A stretch of DNA of 57,587 bases from NCBI RefSeq assembly GCF_000003605.2, contig NW_003105812.1, forward strand, positions 1 through 57,587, read 5' to 3'. The DNA is from Saccoglossus kowalevskii (lineage: Eukaryota; Hemichordata; Enteropneusta; Harrimaniidae). The position numbers and the translations under genes are program-made. The notes beneath the pieces were generated by a model. The model searched no databases. It was not told the DNA's origin and saw nothing but the letters and a program-made list of their open reading frames with translations. Below, piece after piece: positions 24,651 through 39,785 of this stretch. Every line of letters starts with the position of its first letter. The stretch's first letter is position 1.

Positions 24651-27600
24651 TGGACTACAAACTAGCATGAGTGAATGTAAAATATTGTACATACAAAAGG
24701 TGGACTACAAACTAGCATGAGTGAATGTAAAACATTGTACATGCAAAAGGTGGGCTGGAAACTGACATGAGTGAATGTAAAACATTGTACATGCAAAAGG
24801 TGGCTGGAAACTGACATGAGTGAATCTAAAACATTGTACATGCAAAAGGTGGGCTGGAAACTAGCATGAGTGAATGTAAAATATTGTACATGCAAAAGGT
24901 GGGCTAGAAACTGACATGAGTGAATGTAAAACATTGTACATGCAAAAGGTGGACTACAAACTAGCGTGAGTGAATGTAAAACAATGTACATGCAAAAGGT
25001 GGACTACAAACTAGCATGAGTGAATGTAAAACATTGGACATGCAAAAGGTGGGCTGGAAACTGACATGAGTGAATGTAAAACATTTTACATGCAAAAGGT
25101 GGGCTAGAAACTAACATGAGTGAATGTAAAACATTGTACATGCAAAAGGTGGACTACAACTAGCATGAGTGAATGTAAAACAATGTACATGCAAAAGGTG
25201 GACTACAAACTAGCATGAGTGAATGTAAAACATTGTACATACAAAAGGTGGACTACAAACTAGCATGAGTGAATGTAAAACAATGTACATGCAAAGGGTG
25301 GACTACAAACTAGCATGAGTGAATGTAAAACATTGTACATTCAAAAGGTGGACTACAAACTAGCATGAGTGAATGTAAAACATTGTACATGCAAAAGGTG
25401 GACTACAAACTGACATGAGTGAATGTAAAACATTGTACATGCAAAAGGTGGACTACAAACTAGCATGAGTGAATGTAAAACAATGTACATGCAAAAGGTG
25501 GGCTAGAAACTGACATGAGTGAATGTAAAACATTGTACATGCAAAAGGTGGACTACAAACTAGCATGAGTGAATGTAAAACATTGTACATGCAAAAGGTG
25601 GGCTAGAAACTGACATGAGTGAATGTAAAACAATGTACATGCAAAAGGTGGACTACAAACTAGCATGAGTGAATGTAAAACATTGTACATGCAAAAGGTG
25701 GGCTAGAAACTAGCATTAGTGAATGTAAAACAATGTACATGCAAAAGGTGGACTACAAACTAGCATGAGTGAATGTAAAACAATGTACATGCAAAAGGTG
25801 GGCTAGAAACTGACATGAGTGAATGTAAAACATTGTACATGCAAAAGGTGGACTACAAACTGACATGAGTGAATGTAAAACATTGTACATGCAAAAGGTG
25901 GACTACAAACTAGCATGAGTGAATGTAAAACAATGTACATGCAAAAGGTGGGCTAGAAACTGACATGAGTGAATGTAAATCATTGTACATGCAAAAGGTG
26001 GACTACAAACTGACATGAGTGAATGTAAAACATTGTACATGCAAAAGGTGGACTACAAACTAGCATGAGTGAGTGTAAAACAATGTACATGCAAAAGGTG
26101 GGCTAGAAACTGACATGAGTGAATGTAAAACATTGTACATGCAAAAGGTGGGCTACAAACTGACATGAGTGAATGTAAAACAATGTTACATGCAAAAGGT
26201 GGACTACAAACTAGCATGAGTGAATGTAAAACATTGTACATACAAAAGGTGGGCTAGCAACTGACATGAGTGAATGTAAAACATTGTACATGCAAAAGGT
26301 GGACTACAAACTAGCATGAGTGAATGTAAAACAATGTACATACAAAAGGTGGGCTAGAAAGTGACATGAGTGAATGTAAAACATTGTACATGCAAAAGGT
26401 GGGCTAGAAACTGACATGAGTGAATGTAAAACAATGTACATGCAAAAGGTGGACTACAAACTAGCATGAGTGAATGTAAAACATTGTACATGCAAAAGGT
26501 GGGCTAGAAACTGACATGAGTGAATGTAAAACATTGTACATGCAAAAGGTGGACTAGAAACTAGCATGAGTGAATGTAAAACATACATGCAAAAGGTGGG
26601 CTGGAAACTGACATGAGTGAATGTAAATAATTATACATGCAAAAGGTGGACTACAAACTGACATGAGTCAATGTAAAATATTGTACATGCAAACGGTGGA
26701 CTAGAAACTGACATGAGTGAGTTTAAAACATTGTACATGCAAAAGGTGGACTACAAACTAGCATCAGTGAATGTAAAACATTGTACATGCAAAAGGTGGA
26801 CTACAAACTAACATGAGTGAATGTAACACATTGTACATGCAAAACGTGGGCTAGAAACTAACATGAGTGAATGTAAAACATTATACATGCAATAGGTGGG
26901 CTAGAAACTGACATGAGTGAATGTAAAACAATGTACATGCAAAAGGTGGACTAGAAACTGACATGAGTGAATGTAAAACATTATACATGCAAAAGGTGGA
27001 CTACAAACTGACATGAGTGAATGTAAAACATTGTACATGGAAACGGTGGACTAGAAACTGACATGAGTGAATTTAAAACATTATACATGCAAAAGGTGGG
27101 CTAGAAACTGACATGAGTGAATGTAAATCATTGTACATGCAAAAGGTGGACTACAAACTAGCATGAGTGAATGTAAAACAATGTACATGCAAAAGGTGGA
27201 CTACAAACTGACCTAAGTGAATGTAAAACATTGTACATGTAAACGGTGGAATAGAAACTGGCACGAGTGAATGTAAAACATTGTACATGCAAAAGGTGGG
27301 CCAGAAACTGACATGAGGGAATGTAAAATATTGTACATGCAAAAGGTGAGCCAGAAACTGACATGAGGCAATGTAAAATATTGTACATGGAAACGGTGGA
27401 CTAGAAACTGACATGAGTGAATTTAAAACATTGTACATGCAAAAGGTGGACTAGAAACTTACATGAGTGAATGTAAAACATTGTACATGCAAAAGGTGAA
27501 CTGCAAACTGACATGAGTGAATGTAAAACATTGTACATGCAAAAGGTGGGATAGAAACTGACATGAGTGAATGTAAAACATTGTACATGCAAACGGTGGA

Positions 27601-30600
27601 CTACAAACTAGCATGAGTGAATGTAAAACATTGTACATGCAAAAGGTGCGCTAGAAACTGACATGAGTGAATGTAAAACAATGTACATGCAAAAGGTGGG
27701 CTAGAAATTAGCATGTACGAATGTAAAACATTTTACATGCAAAAGGTGGGCTACAAACTGACATGAGTGAATGTAAAACATTGTACATGCAAAACGTGGA
27801 CTACAAACTAGCGTGAGTGAATGTAAAACATATATGCAAAAGGTGGGCTGGAAACTGACATGAGTGAATGTAAAACATTGTACATGCAAAAGGTGGGCTG
27901 GAAACTGACATGAGTGAATGTAAAACATTGTACATGCAAAAGGTGGACTACAAACTAGCATGAGTGAATGTAAAACATTGTACATGCAAAAGGTGGACTA
28001 GAAACTGACATGAGGCAATGTAAAACATTGTACATGGAAACGGTGGACTAGAAATTGACATGAGTGTATTTAAAACATTGTACATGCAAAAGGTGGACTA
28101 GAAACTGACATGAGTGAATGTAAAACATTGTACATGCAAAAGGTTAACTGGAAACTGACATGAGTGAATGTAAAACATTGTACATGCAAAAGGTGGGCTA
28201 GAAACTGACATGAGTGAATGTAAAACATTGTACATGCAAACGGTGGACTACAAACTAGCATGAGTGAATGTAAAACATTGTACATGCAAAAGGTGCGCTA
28301 GAAACTGACATGAGTGAATGTAAAACATTGTACATGCAAAAGGTGGGCTAGAAATTAGCATGTTCGAATGTAAAACATTGTACATGCAAAAGGTGGACTA
28401 CAAACTAGCATGAGTGAATGTAAAACATATATGCAAAAGGTGGGCTGGAAACTGACATGAGTGAATGTAAAACATTGTACATACAAAAGGTGGACTACAA
28501 ACTAGCATGAGTGAATGTAAAACATATATGCAAAAGGTGGGCTGGAAACTGACATGAGTGAATGTAAAAATTGTACATACAAAAGGTGGACTACAAACTA
28601 GCATGAGTGAATGTAAAACATATATGCAAAAGATGGGCTGGAAACTGACATGAGTGAATGTAGAACTTTGTACATGCAAAAGGTGGACTACAAACTAGCA
28701 TGAGTGAATGTAACACATTGTACATGCAAAACGTGGGCTAAAAACTAACATGAGTGAATGTAACACATTGTACATGCAAAACGTGGGCTAGAAACTAACA
28801 TGAGTGAATGTAAAACATTATACATGCAATAGGTGGGCTAGAAACTGACATGAGTGAATGTAAAACAATGTACATGCAAAAGGTGGACTAGAAACTGACA
28901 TGAGTGAATGTAAAACATTATACATGCAAAAGGTGGACTACAAACTGACATGAGTGAATGTAAAACATTGTACATGGAAACGGTGGACTAGAAACTGACA
29001 TGAGTGAATTTAAAACATTATACATGCAAAAGGTGGGCTAGAAACTGACATGAGTGAATGTAAATCATTGTACATGCAAAAGGTGGACTACAAACTAGCA
29101 TGAGTGAATGTAAAACAATGTACATGCAAAAGGTGGACTACAAACTGACCTAAGTGAATGTAAAACATTGTACATGCAAACGGTGGACTACAAACTAGCA
29201 TGAGTGAATGTAAAACATTGTACATGCAAAAGGTGCGCTAGAAACTGACATGAGTGAATGTAAAACAATGTACATGCAAAAGGTGGACTACAAACTGACC
29301 TAAGTGAATGTAAAACATTGTACATGCAAAAGGTGGACTACAAACTAGCATGAGTGAATGTAAAACAATGTACATGCAAAAGGTGGACTACAAACTGACC
29401 TAAGTGAATGTAAAACATTGTACATGCAAAAGGTGGACTACAAACTAGCATGAGTGAATGTAAAACATTGTACATGCAAAAGGTGCGCTAGAAACTGACA
29501 TGAGTGAATGTAAAACAATGTACATGCAAAAGGTAGGCTAGAAATTAGCATGTACGAATGTAAAACATTTTACATGCAAAAGGTGGGCTACAAACTGACA
29601 TGAGTGAATGTAAAACATTGTACATGCAAAAGGTGGACTACAAACTAGCGTGAGTGAATGTAAAACATATATGCAAAAGGTGGGCTGGAAACTGACATGA
29701 GTGAATGTAAAACATTGTACATACAAAAGGTGGACTACAAACTAGCATGAGTGAATGTAAAACATATATGCAAAAGGTGGGCTGGAAACTGACATGAGTG
29801 AATGTAAAAAATTGTACATACAAAAGGTGGACTACAAACTAGCATGAGTGAATATAAAACATATATGCAAAAGGTGGGCTGGAAACTGACATGAGTGAAT
29901 GTAAAACATTGTACATGCAAAAGGTGGACTACAAACTAGCATGAGTGAATGTAAAACATTGTACATGCAAAACGTGGGCTAGAAACTAACATGAGTGAAT
30001 GTAAAACATTGTACATGCAAAAGGTGGGCTAGAAACTGACATGAGTGAATGTAAAACATTATACATGCAATAGGTGGGCTAGAAACTGACATGAGTGAAT
30101 GTAAAACAATGTACATGCAAAAGGTGGACTAGAAACTGACATGAGTGAATGTAAAACATTGTACATGGAAACGGTGGACTAGAAACTGACATGAGTGAAT
30201 GTAAATCATTGTACATGCAAAAGGTGGACTAGAAACTGACATGAGTGAATTTAAAACATACATGCAAAAGGTGGGCTAGAAACTGACATGAGTGAATGTA
30301 AATCATTGTACATGCAAAAGGTGGACTACAAACTAGCATTAGTGAATGTAAAACAACGTACATGCAAAAGGTGAGCTAGAAATTAGCATGTACGAATGTA
30401 AAACATTGTACATGCAAAAGGTTGGCTACAAACTGACATGAGTGAATGTAAAACATTGTACATGCAAAAGGTGGACTACAAACTAGCATGAGTGAATGTA
30501 AAACATATATGCAAAAGGTGGGCTGGAAACTGACATGAGTGAATGTAAAACATTGTACATACAAAAGGTGGACTACAAACTAGCATGAGTGAATGTAAAA

Positions 30601-31559
30601 CATATATGCAAAAGGTGGGCTGGAAGCTGACATGAGTGAATGTAAAAAATTGTACATACAAAAGGTGGACTACAAACTAGCATGAGTGAATGTAAAACAT
30701 TGTACATGCAAAAGGTGAACTACAAACTAGCATGAGTGAATGTAAAACATTGTACATGCAAAACGTGGGCTAGAAACTAACATGAGTGAATGTAAAACAT
30801 TGTACATGCAAAAGGTGGGCTAGAAACTGACATGAGTGAATGTAAAACATTATACATGCAATAGGTGGGCTAGAAACTGACATGAGTGAATGTAAAACAA
30901 TGTACATGCAAAAGGTGGACTAGAAACTGACATGAGTGAATGTAAAACATTATACATGCAAAAGGTGGACTACAAACTGACATGAGTGAATGTAAAACAT
31001 TGTACATGGAAACGGTGGACTAGAAACTGACATGAGTGAATTTAAAACATTATACATGCAAAAGGTGGGCAAGAAACTGACATGAGTGAATGTAAATCAT
31101 TGTAAATGCAAACGGTGGACTAGAAACTGACACGAGTGAATGTAAAACATTGTACATGCAAAAGGTGGGCCAGAAACTGTCATGAGGCAATGTAAAATAT
31201 TGTACATGCATAAGGTGAGCCAGAAACTGACATGAGGCAATGTAAAACATTGTACATGGAAACGGTGGACTAGAAACTGACATGAGTGAATTTAACACAT
31301 TGTACATGCAAAAGGTGGACTAGAAACTGACATGAGTGAATGTAAAGCATTGTACATGCAAAAGGTGGGCTGGAAACTGACATGAGTGAATGCAAAACAT
31401 TGTACATGCAAAAGGTGGGCTAGAAACTAACATGAGTGAATGTAAAACATTGTACATGCAAAAGGTGGGCTAGAAACTGACATGAGTGAATGTAAATAAT
31501 TATACATGCAAAAGGTGGACTACAAACTGACATGAGGCAATGTAAAATATTGTACATGC

Positions 31560-33917
31560 AAACGGTGGACTAGAAACTGACATGAGTGAATGTAAAACAT
31601 TGTACATGGAAACGGTGGACTAGAAACTGACATGAGTGAATTTAAAACATTGTACATGCAAAAGGTGGACAAGAAACTGACATGAGTGAATGTAAAACAT
31701 TGTACATGCAAAAGGTGGGCTAGAAACTGACATGAGTGAATGTAAAACATTGCACATGCAAACGGTGGACTACAAACTAGCATGAGTGAATGTAAAACAT
31801 TGTACATGCAAAAGGTGCGCTAGAAACTGACATGAGTGAATGTAAAACATTGTACATGCAAAAGGTAGACTACAAACTAGCATGAGTGAATGTAAAACAA
31901 TGTACATGCAAAAGGTGGGCTAGAAATTAGCATGTACGAATGTAAAACAATGTACATGCAAAAGGTGGGCTACAAACTGACATGAGTGAATGTAAAACAT
32001 TGTACATGCAAAAGGTGGACTACAAACTAGCATGAGTGAATGTAAAACATATATGCAAAAGGTGGGCTGGAAACTGACATGAGTGAATGTAAAACATTGT
32101 ACATACAAAAGGTGGACTACAAACTAGCATGAGTGAATGTAAAACATATATGCAAAAGGTGGGCTGGAAGCTGACATGAGTGAATGTAAAAAATTGTACA
32201 TACAAAAGGTGGACTACAAACTAGCATGAGTGAATGTAAAACATTGTACATGCAAAAGGTGGAATACAAACTAGCATGAGTGAATGTAAAACATTGTACA
32301 TGCAAAACGTGGGCTAGAAACTAACATGAGTGAATGTAAAACATTGTACATGCAAAAGGTGGGCTAGAAACTGACATGAGTGAATGTAAAACATTATATA
32401 TGCAATAGGTGGGCTAGAAACTGACATGAGTGAATGTAAAACAATGTACATGCAAAAGGTGGACTAGAAACTGACATGAGTGAATGTAAAACATTATACA
32501 TGCAAAAGGTGGACTACAAACTGACATGAGTGAATTTAAAACATTATACATGCAAAAGGTGGACTAGAAACTAGCATGAGTGAATGTAAAACATACATGC
32601 AAAAGGTGGGCTGGAAACTGACATGAGTGAATGTAAAACATTGTACATGCAAAAGGTGGACTACAAACTAGCATGAGTGAATGTAAACAATACATGCAAA
32701 AGGTGGGCTGGAAACTGACATGAGTGAATGCAAAACATTGTACATACAAAAGGTGGGCTAGAAACTAACATGAGTGAATGTAAAACATTGTACATGCAAA
32801 AGGTGGGCTAGAAACTAACATGAGTGAATGTAAATAATTGTACATGCAAAAGGTGGACTACAAACTGACATGAGGCAATGTAAAATATTGTACATGCAAA
32901 CGGTGGACTAGAAACTGACATGAGTGAATGTAAAACATTGTACATGGAAACGGTGGACTAGAAACTGACATGAGTGAATTTAAAATATTGTACATGCAAA
33001 CGGTGGACTAGAAACTGACATGAGTGAATGTAAAACATTGTACATGGAAACGGTGGACTAGAAACTGACATGAGTGAATTTAAAACATTGTACATGCAAA
33101 AGGTGGACAAGAAACTGACATGAGTGAATGTAAAACATTGTACATGCAAAAGGTGGGCTAGAAACTGACATGAGTGAATGTAAAACATTGTACATGCAAA
33201 CGGTGGACTACAAACTAGCATGAGTGAATGTAAAACATTGTACATGCAAAAGGTGCGCTAGAAACTGACATGAGTGAATGTAAAACATTGTACATGCAAA
33301 AGGTAGACTACAAACTAGCATGAGTGAATGTAAAACAATGTACATGCAAAAGGTGGGCTAGAAATTAGCATATACGAATGTAAAACAATGTACATGCAAA
33401 AGGTGGGCTACAAACTGACATGAGTGAATGTAAAACATTGTACATGCAAAAGGTGGACTACAAACTAGCATGAGTGAATGTAAAACATATATGCAAAAGG
33501 TGGGCTGGAAACTGACATGAGTGAATGTAAAACATTGTACATACAAAAGATGGACTACAAACTAGCATGAGTGAATGTAAAACATATATGCAAAAGGTGG
33601 GCTGGAAGCTGACATGAGTGAATGTAAAAAATTGTACATACAAAAGGTGGACTACAAACTAGCATGAGTGAATGTAAAACATTGTACATGCAAAAGGTGG
33701 ACTACAAACTAACATGAGTGAATGTAAAACATTGTACATGCAAAACGTGGGCTAGAAACTAACATGAGTGAATGTAAAACATTGTACATGCAAAAGGTGG
33801 GCTAGAAACTGACATGAGTGAATGTAAAACATTATACATGCAATAGGTGGGCTAGAAACTGACATGAGTGAATGTAAAACAATGTACATGCAAAGGTGGA
33901 CTAGAAACTGACATGAG
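31560..33917 (+). repeat. Tandem higher-order repeat with 1,438-bp offset
   Basis: About 31,560-32,480 is repeated at 32,998-33,917. Shared states include GGACAAG, the AAACGG/GTGCGCTAG/GGTAGACTAC order, anchors at 31,926 and 33,364, two 97-bp dimers, AAAACGTGGGC and CAATAGGTGGG. Upstream of this the offset is 1,338 bp. The difference is a 100-bp local repeat of the AAACGG plus CATGGAAACGG pair near 32,900-33,080. Confidence 0.82.
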
Positions 33918-35040
33918 TGAATGTAAAACATTGTACATGGAAACGGTGGACTGGAAACTGACATGAGTGAATTTAAAACATTATACATGCAAAAGGTGGG
34001 CTAGAAACTGACATGAGTGAATGTAAATCATTGTAAATGCAAACGGTGGACTAGAAACTGACACGAGTGAATGTAAAACATTGTACATGCAAAAGGTGGG
34101 CCAGAAACTGACATGAGGCAATGTAAAATATTGTACATGCAAAAGGTGAGCCAGAAACTGACATGAGGCAATGTTAAACATTGTACATGGAAACGGTGGA
34201 CTAGAAACTGACATGAGTGAATTTAAAACATTGTACATGCAAAAGGTGGACTAGAAACTGACATGAGTGAATGTAAAACAATGTACATGCAAAAGGTTAA
34301 CTGGAAACTGACATGAGTGAATGTAAAACATTGTACATGCAAAAGGTGGGCTAGAAACTGACATGAGTGAATGTAAAACATTGTACATGCAAAAGGTGAA
34401 CTGGAAACTGACATGAGTGAATGTAAAACATTGTACATGCAAAAGGTGGGCTAGAAACTGACATGAGTGAATGTAAAACATTGTACATGCAAAAGGTGGG
34501 CTAGAAACTGACATGAGTGAATGTAAATAATTATACATGCAAAAGGTGGACTACAAACTGACATGAGGCAATGTAAAACATTGTACATGCAAAAGGTGGA
34601 CTAGAAACTGACATGAGTGAATGTAAAACATTGTACATGCAAAAGGTTAACTGGAAACTGACATGAGTGAATGTGAAACATTGTACATGCAAAAGGTGGA
34701 CTAGAAACTGACATGAGTGAATGTAAAACATTGTACATGCAAAAGGTGAACTGGAAACTGACATGAGTAAATGTAAAACATTGTACATGCAAAAGGTGGG
34801 CTAGAAACTGACATGAGTGAATGTAAAACATTGTACATGGAAACGGTGGACTAGAAACTGACATGAGTGAATTTAAAACATTATACATGCAAAAGGTGGG
34901 CTAGAAACTGACATGAGTGAATGTAAATCATTGTAAATGCAAACGGTGGACTAGAAACTGACACGAGTGAATGTAAAACATTGTACATGCAAAAGGTGGG
35001 CCAGAAACTGACATGAGGCAATGTAAAACATTGTACATGG

Positions 35041-36230
35041 AAACGGTGGACTAGAAACTGACATGAGTGAATGTAAAACATTATACATGCAATAGGTGGG
35101 CTAGAAACTGACATGAGTGAATGTAAAACAATGTACATGCAAAAGGTGGAGTAGAAACTGACATGAGTGAATGTAAAACATTATACATGCAAAAGGTGGA
35201 CTACAAACTGACATGAGTGAATGTAAAACATTGTACATGGAAACGGTGGACTAGAAACTGACATGAGTGAATTTAAAACATTATACATGCAAAAGGTGGG
35301 CTAGAAACTGACATGAGTGAATGTAAATCATTGTACATGCAAAAGGTGGACTACAAACTAGCATGAGTGAATGTAAAACAATGTACATGCAAAAGGTGGA
35401 CTACAAACTGACCTAAGTGAATGTAAAACATTGTACATGCAAACGGTGGACTGGAAACTGACATGAGTGAATGTAAAACATTGTACATGCAAAAGGTGGG
35501 CCAGAAACTGACATGAGGCAATGTAAAATATTGTACATGCAAAAGGTGGACTAGAAACTGACATGAGTGAATGTAAAACAATGTACATGCAAAAGGTGGA
35601 CTAGAAACTGACATGAGTGAATGTAAAACATTATACATGCAAAATGTGGACTACAAACTGACATGAGTGAATGTAAAACATTGTACATGGAAACGGTGGA
35701 CTAGAAACTGACATGAGTGAATGTAAAACATTATACATGCAATAGGTGGGCTAGAAACTGACATGAGTGAATGTAAAACAATGTACATGCAAAAGGTGGA
35801 CTAGAAACTGACATGAGTGAATGTAAAACATTATACATGCAAAAGGTGGACTACAAACTGACATGAGTGAATGTAAAACATTGTACATGGAAACGGTGGA
35901 CTAGAAACTGACATGAGTGAATTTAAAACATTATACATGCAAAAGGTGGGCTAGAAACTGACATGAGTGAATGTAAATCATTGTACATGCAAAAGGTGGA
36001 CTACAAACTTGCATGAGTGAATGTAAAACAATGTACATGCAAAAGGTGGACTACAAACTGACCTAAGTGAATGTAAAACATTGTACATGCAAACGGTGGA
36101 CTGGAAACTGACATGAGTGAATGTAAAACATTGTACATGCAAAAGGTGGGCCAGAAACTGACATGAGGCAATGTAAAATATTGTACATGCAAAAGGTGGA
36201 CTAGAAACTGACATGAGTGAATGTAAAACA
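35041..36230 (+). repeat. Tandem duplication with 650-bp offset (13 monomers)
   Basis: 35,041-35,580 is repeated at 35,691-36,230. The shared order is CAATAGGTGGG, ACAATGTAC with ACTAGAAACTGAC, CATTATAC, CATGGAAACGG, TTTAAAACATTATAC, GTAAATCATTG, GACCTAAGTG, AAACGGTGGACTGG and GGGCCAG with GGCAATG. A shorter third copy starts after about 36,231, displaced by 400 bp for the TTTAAAACATTATAC to GACCTAAGTG part. Confidence 0.83.
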
Positions 36231-39200
36231 TTATACATGCAAAAGGTGGACTACAAACTGACATGAGTGAATGTAAAACATTGTACATGGAAACGGTGGA
36301 CTAGAAACTGACATGAGTGAATTTAAAACATTATACATGCAAAAGGTGGGCTAGAAACTGACATGAGTGAATGTAAATCATTGTACATGCAAAAGGTGGA
36401 CTACAATCTAGCATGAGTGAATGTAAAACAATGTACATGCAAAAGGTGGACTACAAACTGACCTAAGTGAATGTAAAACATTGTACATGCAAACGGTGGA
36501 CTACAAACTAGCATGAGTGAATGCAAAACATTGTACATGCAAAAGGTGCGCTAGAAACTGACATGAGTGAATGTAAAACAATGTACATGCAAAAGGTGGG
36601 CTAGAAATTAGCATGTACGAATGTAAAACATTTTACATGCAAAAGGTGGGCTACAAACTGACATGAGTGAATGTAAAACATTTTACATGCAAAAGGTGGA
36701 CTACAAACTAGCGTGAGTGAATGTAAAACATATATGCAAAAGGTGGGCTGGAAACTGACATGAGTGAATGTAAAACATTGTACATACAAAAGGTGGACTA
36801 CAAACTAGCATGAGTGAATGTAAAACATATATGCAAAAGGTGGGCTGGAAACTGACATGAGTGAATGTAAAAAATTGTACATACAAAAGGTGGACTACAA
36901 ACTAGCATGAGTGAATATAAAACATATATGCAAAAGGTGGGCTGGAAACTGACATGAGTGAATGTAAAACATTGTACATGCAAAAGGTGGACTACAAACT
37001 AGCATGAGTGAATGTAAAACATTGTACATGCAAAACGTGGGCTAGAAACTGACATGAGTGAATGAAAAACAATGTACATGCAAAAGGTGGACTAGAAACT
37101 GACATGAGTGAATGTAAAACATTATACATGCAAAAGGTGGACTACAAACTGACATGAGTGAATGTAAACATTGTACATGGAAACGGTGGACTAGAAACTG
37201 ACATGAGTGAATTTAAAACATACATGCAAAAGGTGGGCTAGAAACTGACATGAGTGAATGTAAATCATTGTACATGCAAAAGGTGGACTACAAACTAGCA
37301 TTAGTGAATGTAAAACAATGTACATGCAAAAGGTGGGCTAGAAATTAGCATGTACGAATGTAAAACATTGTACATGCAAAAGGTTGGCTACAAACTGACA
37401 TGAGTGAATGTAAAACATTGTACATGCAAAAGGTGGACTACAAACTAGCATGAGTGAATGTAAAACATATATGCAAAAGGTGGGCTGGAAACTGACATGA
37501 GTGAATGTAAAACATTGTACATACAAAAGGTGGACTACAAACTAGCATGAGTGAATGTAAAACATATATGCAAAAGGTGGGCTGGAAACTGACATGAGTG
37601 AATGTAAAAAAATGTACATACAAAAGGTGGACTACAAACAAGCATGAGTGAATATAAAACATATATGCAAAAGGTGGGCTGGAAACTGACATGAGTGAAT
37701 GTAAAACATTGTACATGCAAGAGGTGGACTACAAACTAGCATGAGTGAATGTAAAAAATTGTACATGCAAAACGTGGGCTAGAAACTAACATGAGTGAAT
37801 GTAAAACATTGTACATGCAAAAGGTGGGCTAGAAACTGACATGAGTGAATGTAAAACATTATACATGCAATAGGTGGGCTAGAAACTGACATGAGTGAAT
37901 GTAAAACAATGTACATGCAAAAGGTGGACTAGAAACTGACATGAGTGAATGTAAAACATTATACATGCAAAATGTGGACTACAAACTGACATGAGTGAAT
38001 GTAAAACATTGTACATGGAAACGGTGGACTAGAAACTGACATGAGTGAATGTAAAACATTATACATGCAATAGGTGGGCTAGAAACTGACATGAGTGAAT
38101 GTATAACAATGTACATGCAAAAGGTGGACTAGAAACTGACATGAGTGAATGTAAAACATTATACATGCAAAAGGTGGACTACAAACTGACATGAGTGAAT
38201 GTAAAACATTGTACATGGAAACGTTGGACTAGAAACTGACATGAGTGAATTTAAAACATTATACATGAAAAAGGTGGGCTAGAAACTGACATGAGTGAAT
38301 GTAAATCATTGTACATGCAAAAGGTGGACTACAAACTAGCATGAGTGAATGTAAAACAATGTACATGCAAAAGGTGGACTACAAACTGACCTAAGTGAAT
38401 GTAAAACATTGTACATGCAAACGGTGGACTGGAAACTAGCATGAGTGAATGTAAAACATTGTACATGCAAAAGGTGCGCTAGAAACTGACATGAGTGAAT
38501 GTAAAACAATGTACATGCAAAAGGTGTGCTAGAAATTAGCATGTACGAATGTAAAACATTTTACATGCAAAAGGTGGGCTACAAACTGACATGAGTGAAT
38601 GTAAAACATTGTACATGCAAAAGGTGGACTACAAACTAGCGTGAGTGAATGTAAAACATATATGCAAAAGGTGGGCTGGAAACTGACATGAGTGAATGTA
38701 AAACATTGTACATACAAAAGGTGGACTACAAACTAGCATGAGTGAATGTAAAACATATATGCAAAAGGTGGGCTGGAAACTGACATGAGTGAATGTAAAA
38801 AATTGTACATACAAAAGGTGGACTACAAACTAGCATGAGTGAATATAAAACATATATGCAAAAGGTGGGCTGGAAACTGACATGAGTGAATGTAAAACAT
38901 TGTACATGCAAAAGGTGGACTACAAACTAGCATGAGTGAATGTAAAACATTGTACATGCAAAACATAGGCTAGAAACTGACATGAGTGAATGTAAAACAA
39001 TGTACATGCAAAAGGTGGACTAGAAACTGACATGAGTGAATGTAAAACATTATACATGCAAAAGGTGGACTACAAACTGACATGAGTGAATGTAAAACAT
39101 TGTACATGGAAACGGTGGACTAGAAACTGACATGAGTGAATTTAAAACATACATGCAAAAGGTGGGCTAGAAACTGACATGAGTGAATGTAAATCATTGT

Positions 39201-39785
39201 ACATGCAAAAGGTGGACTGCAAACTAGCATTAGTGAATGTAAAACAATGTACATGCAAAAGGTGGGCTAGAAATTAGCATGTACGAATGTAAAACATTGT
39301 ACATGCAAAAGGTTGGCTACAAAATGACATGAGTGAATGTAAAACATTGTACATGGAAAAGGTGGACTACAAATTAGCATGAGTGAATGTAAAACATATA
39401 TGCAAAAGGTGGGCTGGAAACTGACATGAGTGAATGTAAAACATTGTACATACAAAAGGTGGACTACAAACTAGCATGAGTGAATGTAAAACATATATGC
39501 AAAAGGTGGGCTGGAAACTGACATGAGTGAATGTAAAAAATTGTACATACAAAAGGTGGACTACAAACTAGCATGAGTGAATATAAAACATATATGCAAA
39601 AGGTGGGCTGGAAACTGGCATGAGTGAATGTAAAACATTGTACATGCAAAAGGTGGACTACAAACTAGCATGAGTGAATGTAAAACATTGTACATGCAAA
39701 ACGTGGGCTAGAAACTAACATGAGTGAATGTAAAACATTTGTACATGCAAAAGTGGGCTAGAAACTGACATGAGTGAATGTAAAA
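36190..39785 (+). repeat. Tandem higher-order repeat with 1,928-bp offset
   Basis: 36,190-37,855 is repeated at about 38,118-39,785. Two anchors per unit (36,607 and 37,344; 38,535 and 39,273) give the alternating 737/1,191/738 spacing. The offset slips from 1,928 to 1,929 because of a missing A near 37,166. A related single copy lies at 29.5-30.7 kb, at offset 7,063 and then 6,962. The second copy ends at the junction with the next A/B domain. Confidence 0.83.

Larger units (their letters stand above)
16756..26620 (+). repeat. A/B satellite domain 2
   Basis: After the last 97-bp dimer near 16,750 the texture returns to alternating A and B monomers for almost 10 kb. Recognisable subblocks are: about 16,908-17,360 (copy of 5,745-6,197); 17.6-20.8 kb with repeated CTGTCATGAG, CTAGTAACTG and CATGCATAAGG units; 20,440-21,840 (copied near 43-44.5 kb); and 21,953-22,638 (copied near 1.6-2.2 kb). 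Two small Z islands sit inside it, at about 22,690-23,000 and 24,330-24,650. A 52-bp unit with a doubled GC (CATGCGCAAAAGG) lies near 18,754. Confidence 0.8.
26621..39735 (+). repeat. Z satellite domain 2, the longest in the window
   Basis: Anchors lie at 27,707, 28,354 (GTTCG variant), 29,544, 30,382, 31,926, 33,364 (ATATACG variant), 36,607, 37,344, 38,535 and 39,273. Spacings are 647, 1,190, 838, 1,544, 1,438, 3,243, 737, 1,191 and 738 bp. Runs of 97-bp dimers follow each anchor, at about 27.8, 28.4-28.7, 29.65-29.9, 30.5-30.65, 32.0-32.2, 33.5-33.65, 36.7-36.95, 37.45-37.7, 38.65-38.9 and 39.4-39.6 kb. The 34.0-35.0 kb part has no anchor and consists of 50-bp units with TTAACTGG and GAACTGG forms. 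The segment 27.15-27.89 kb matches 13.45-14.19 kb at offset 13,703. Confidence 0.8.
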
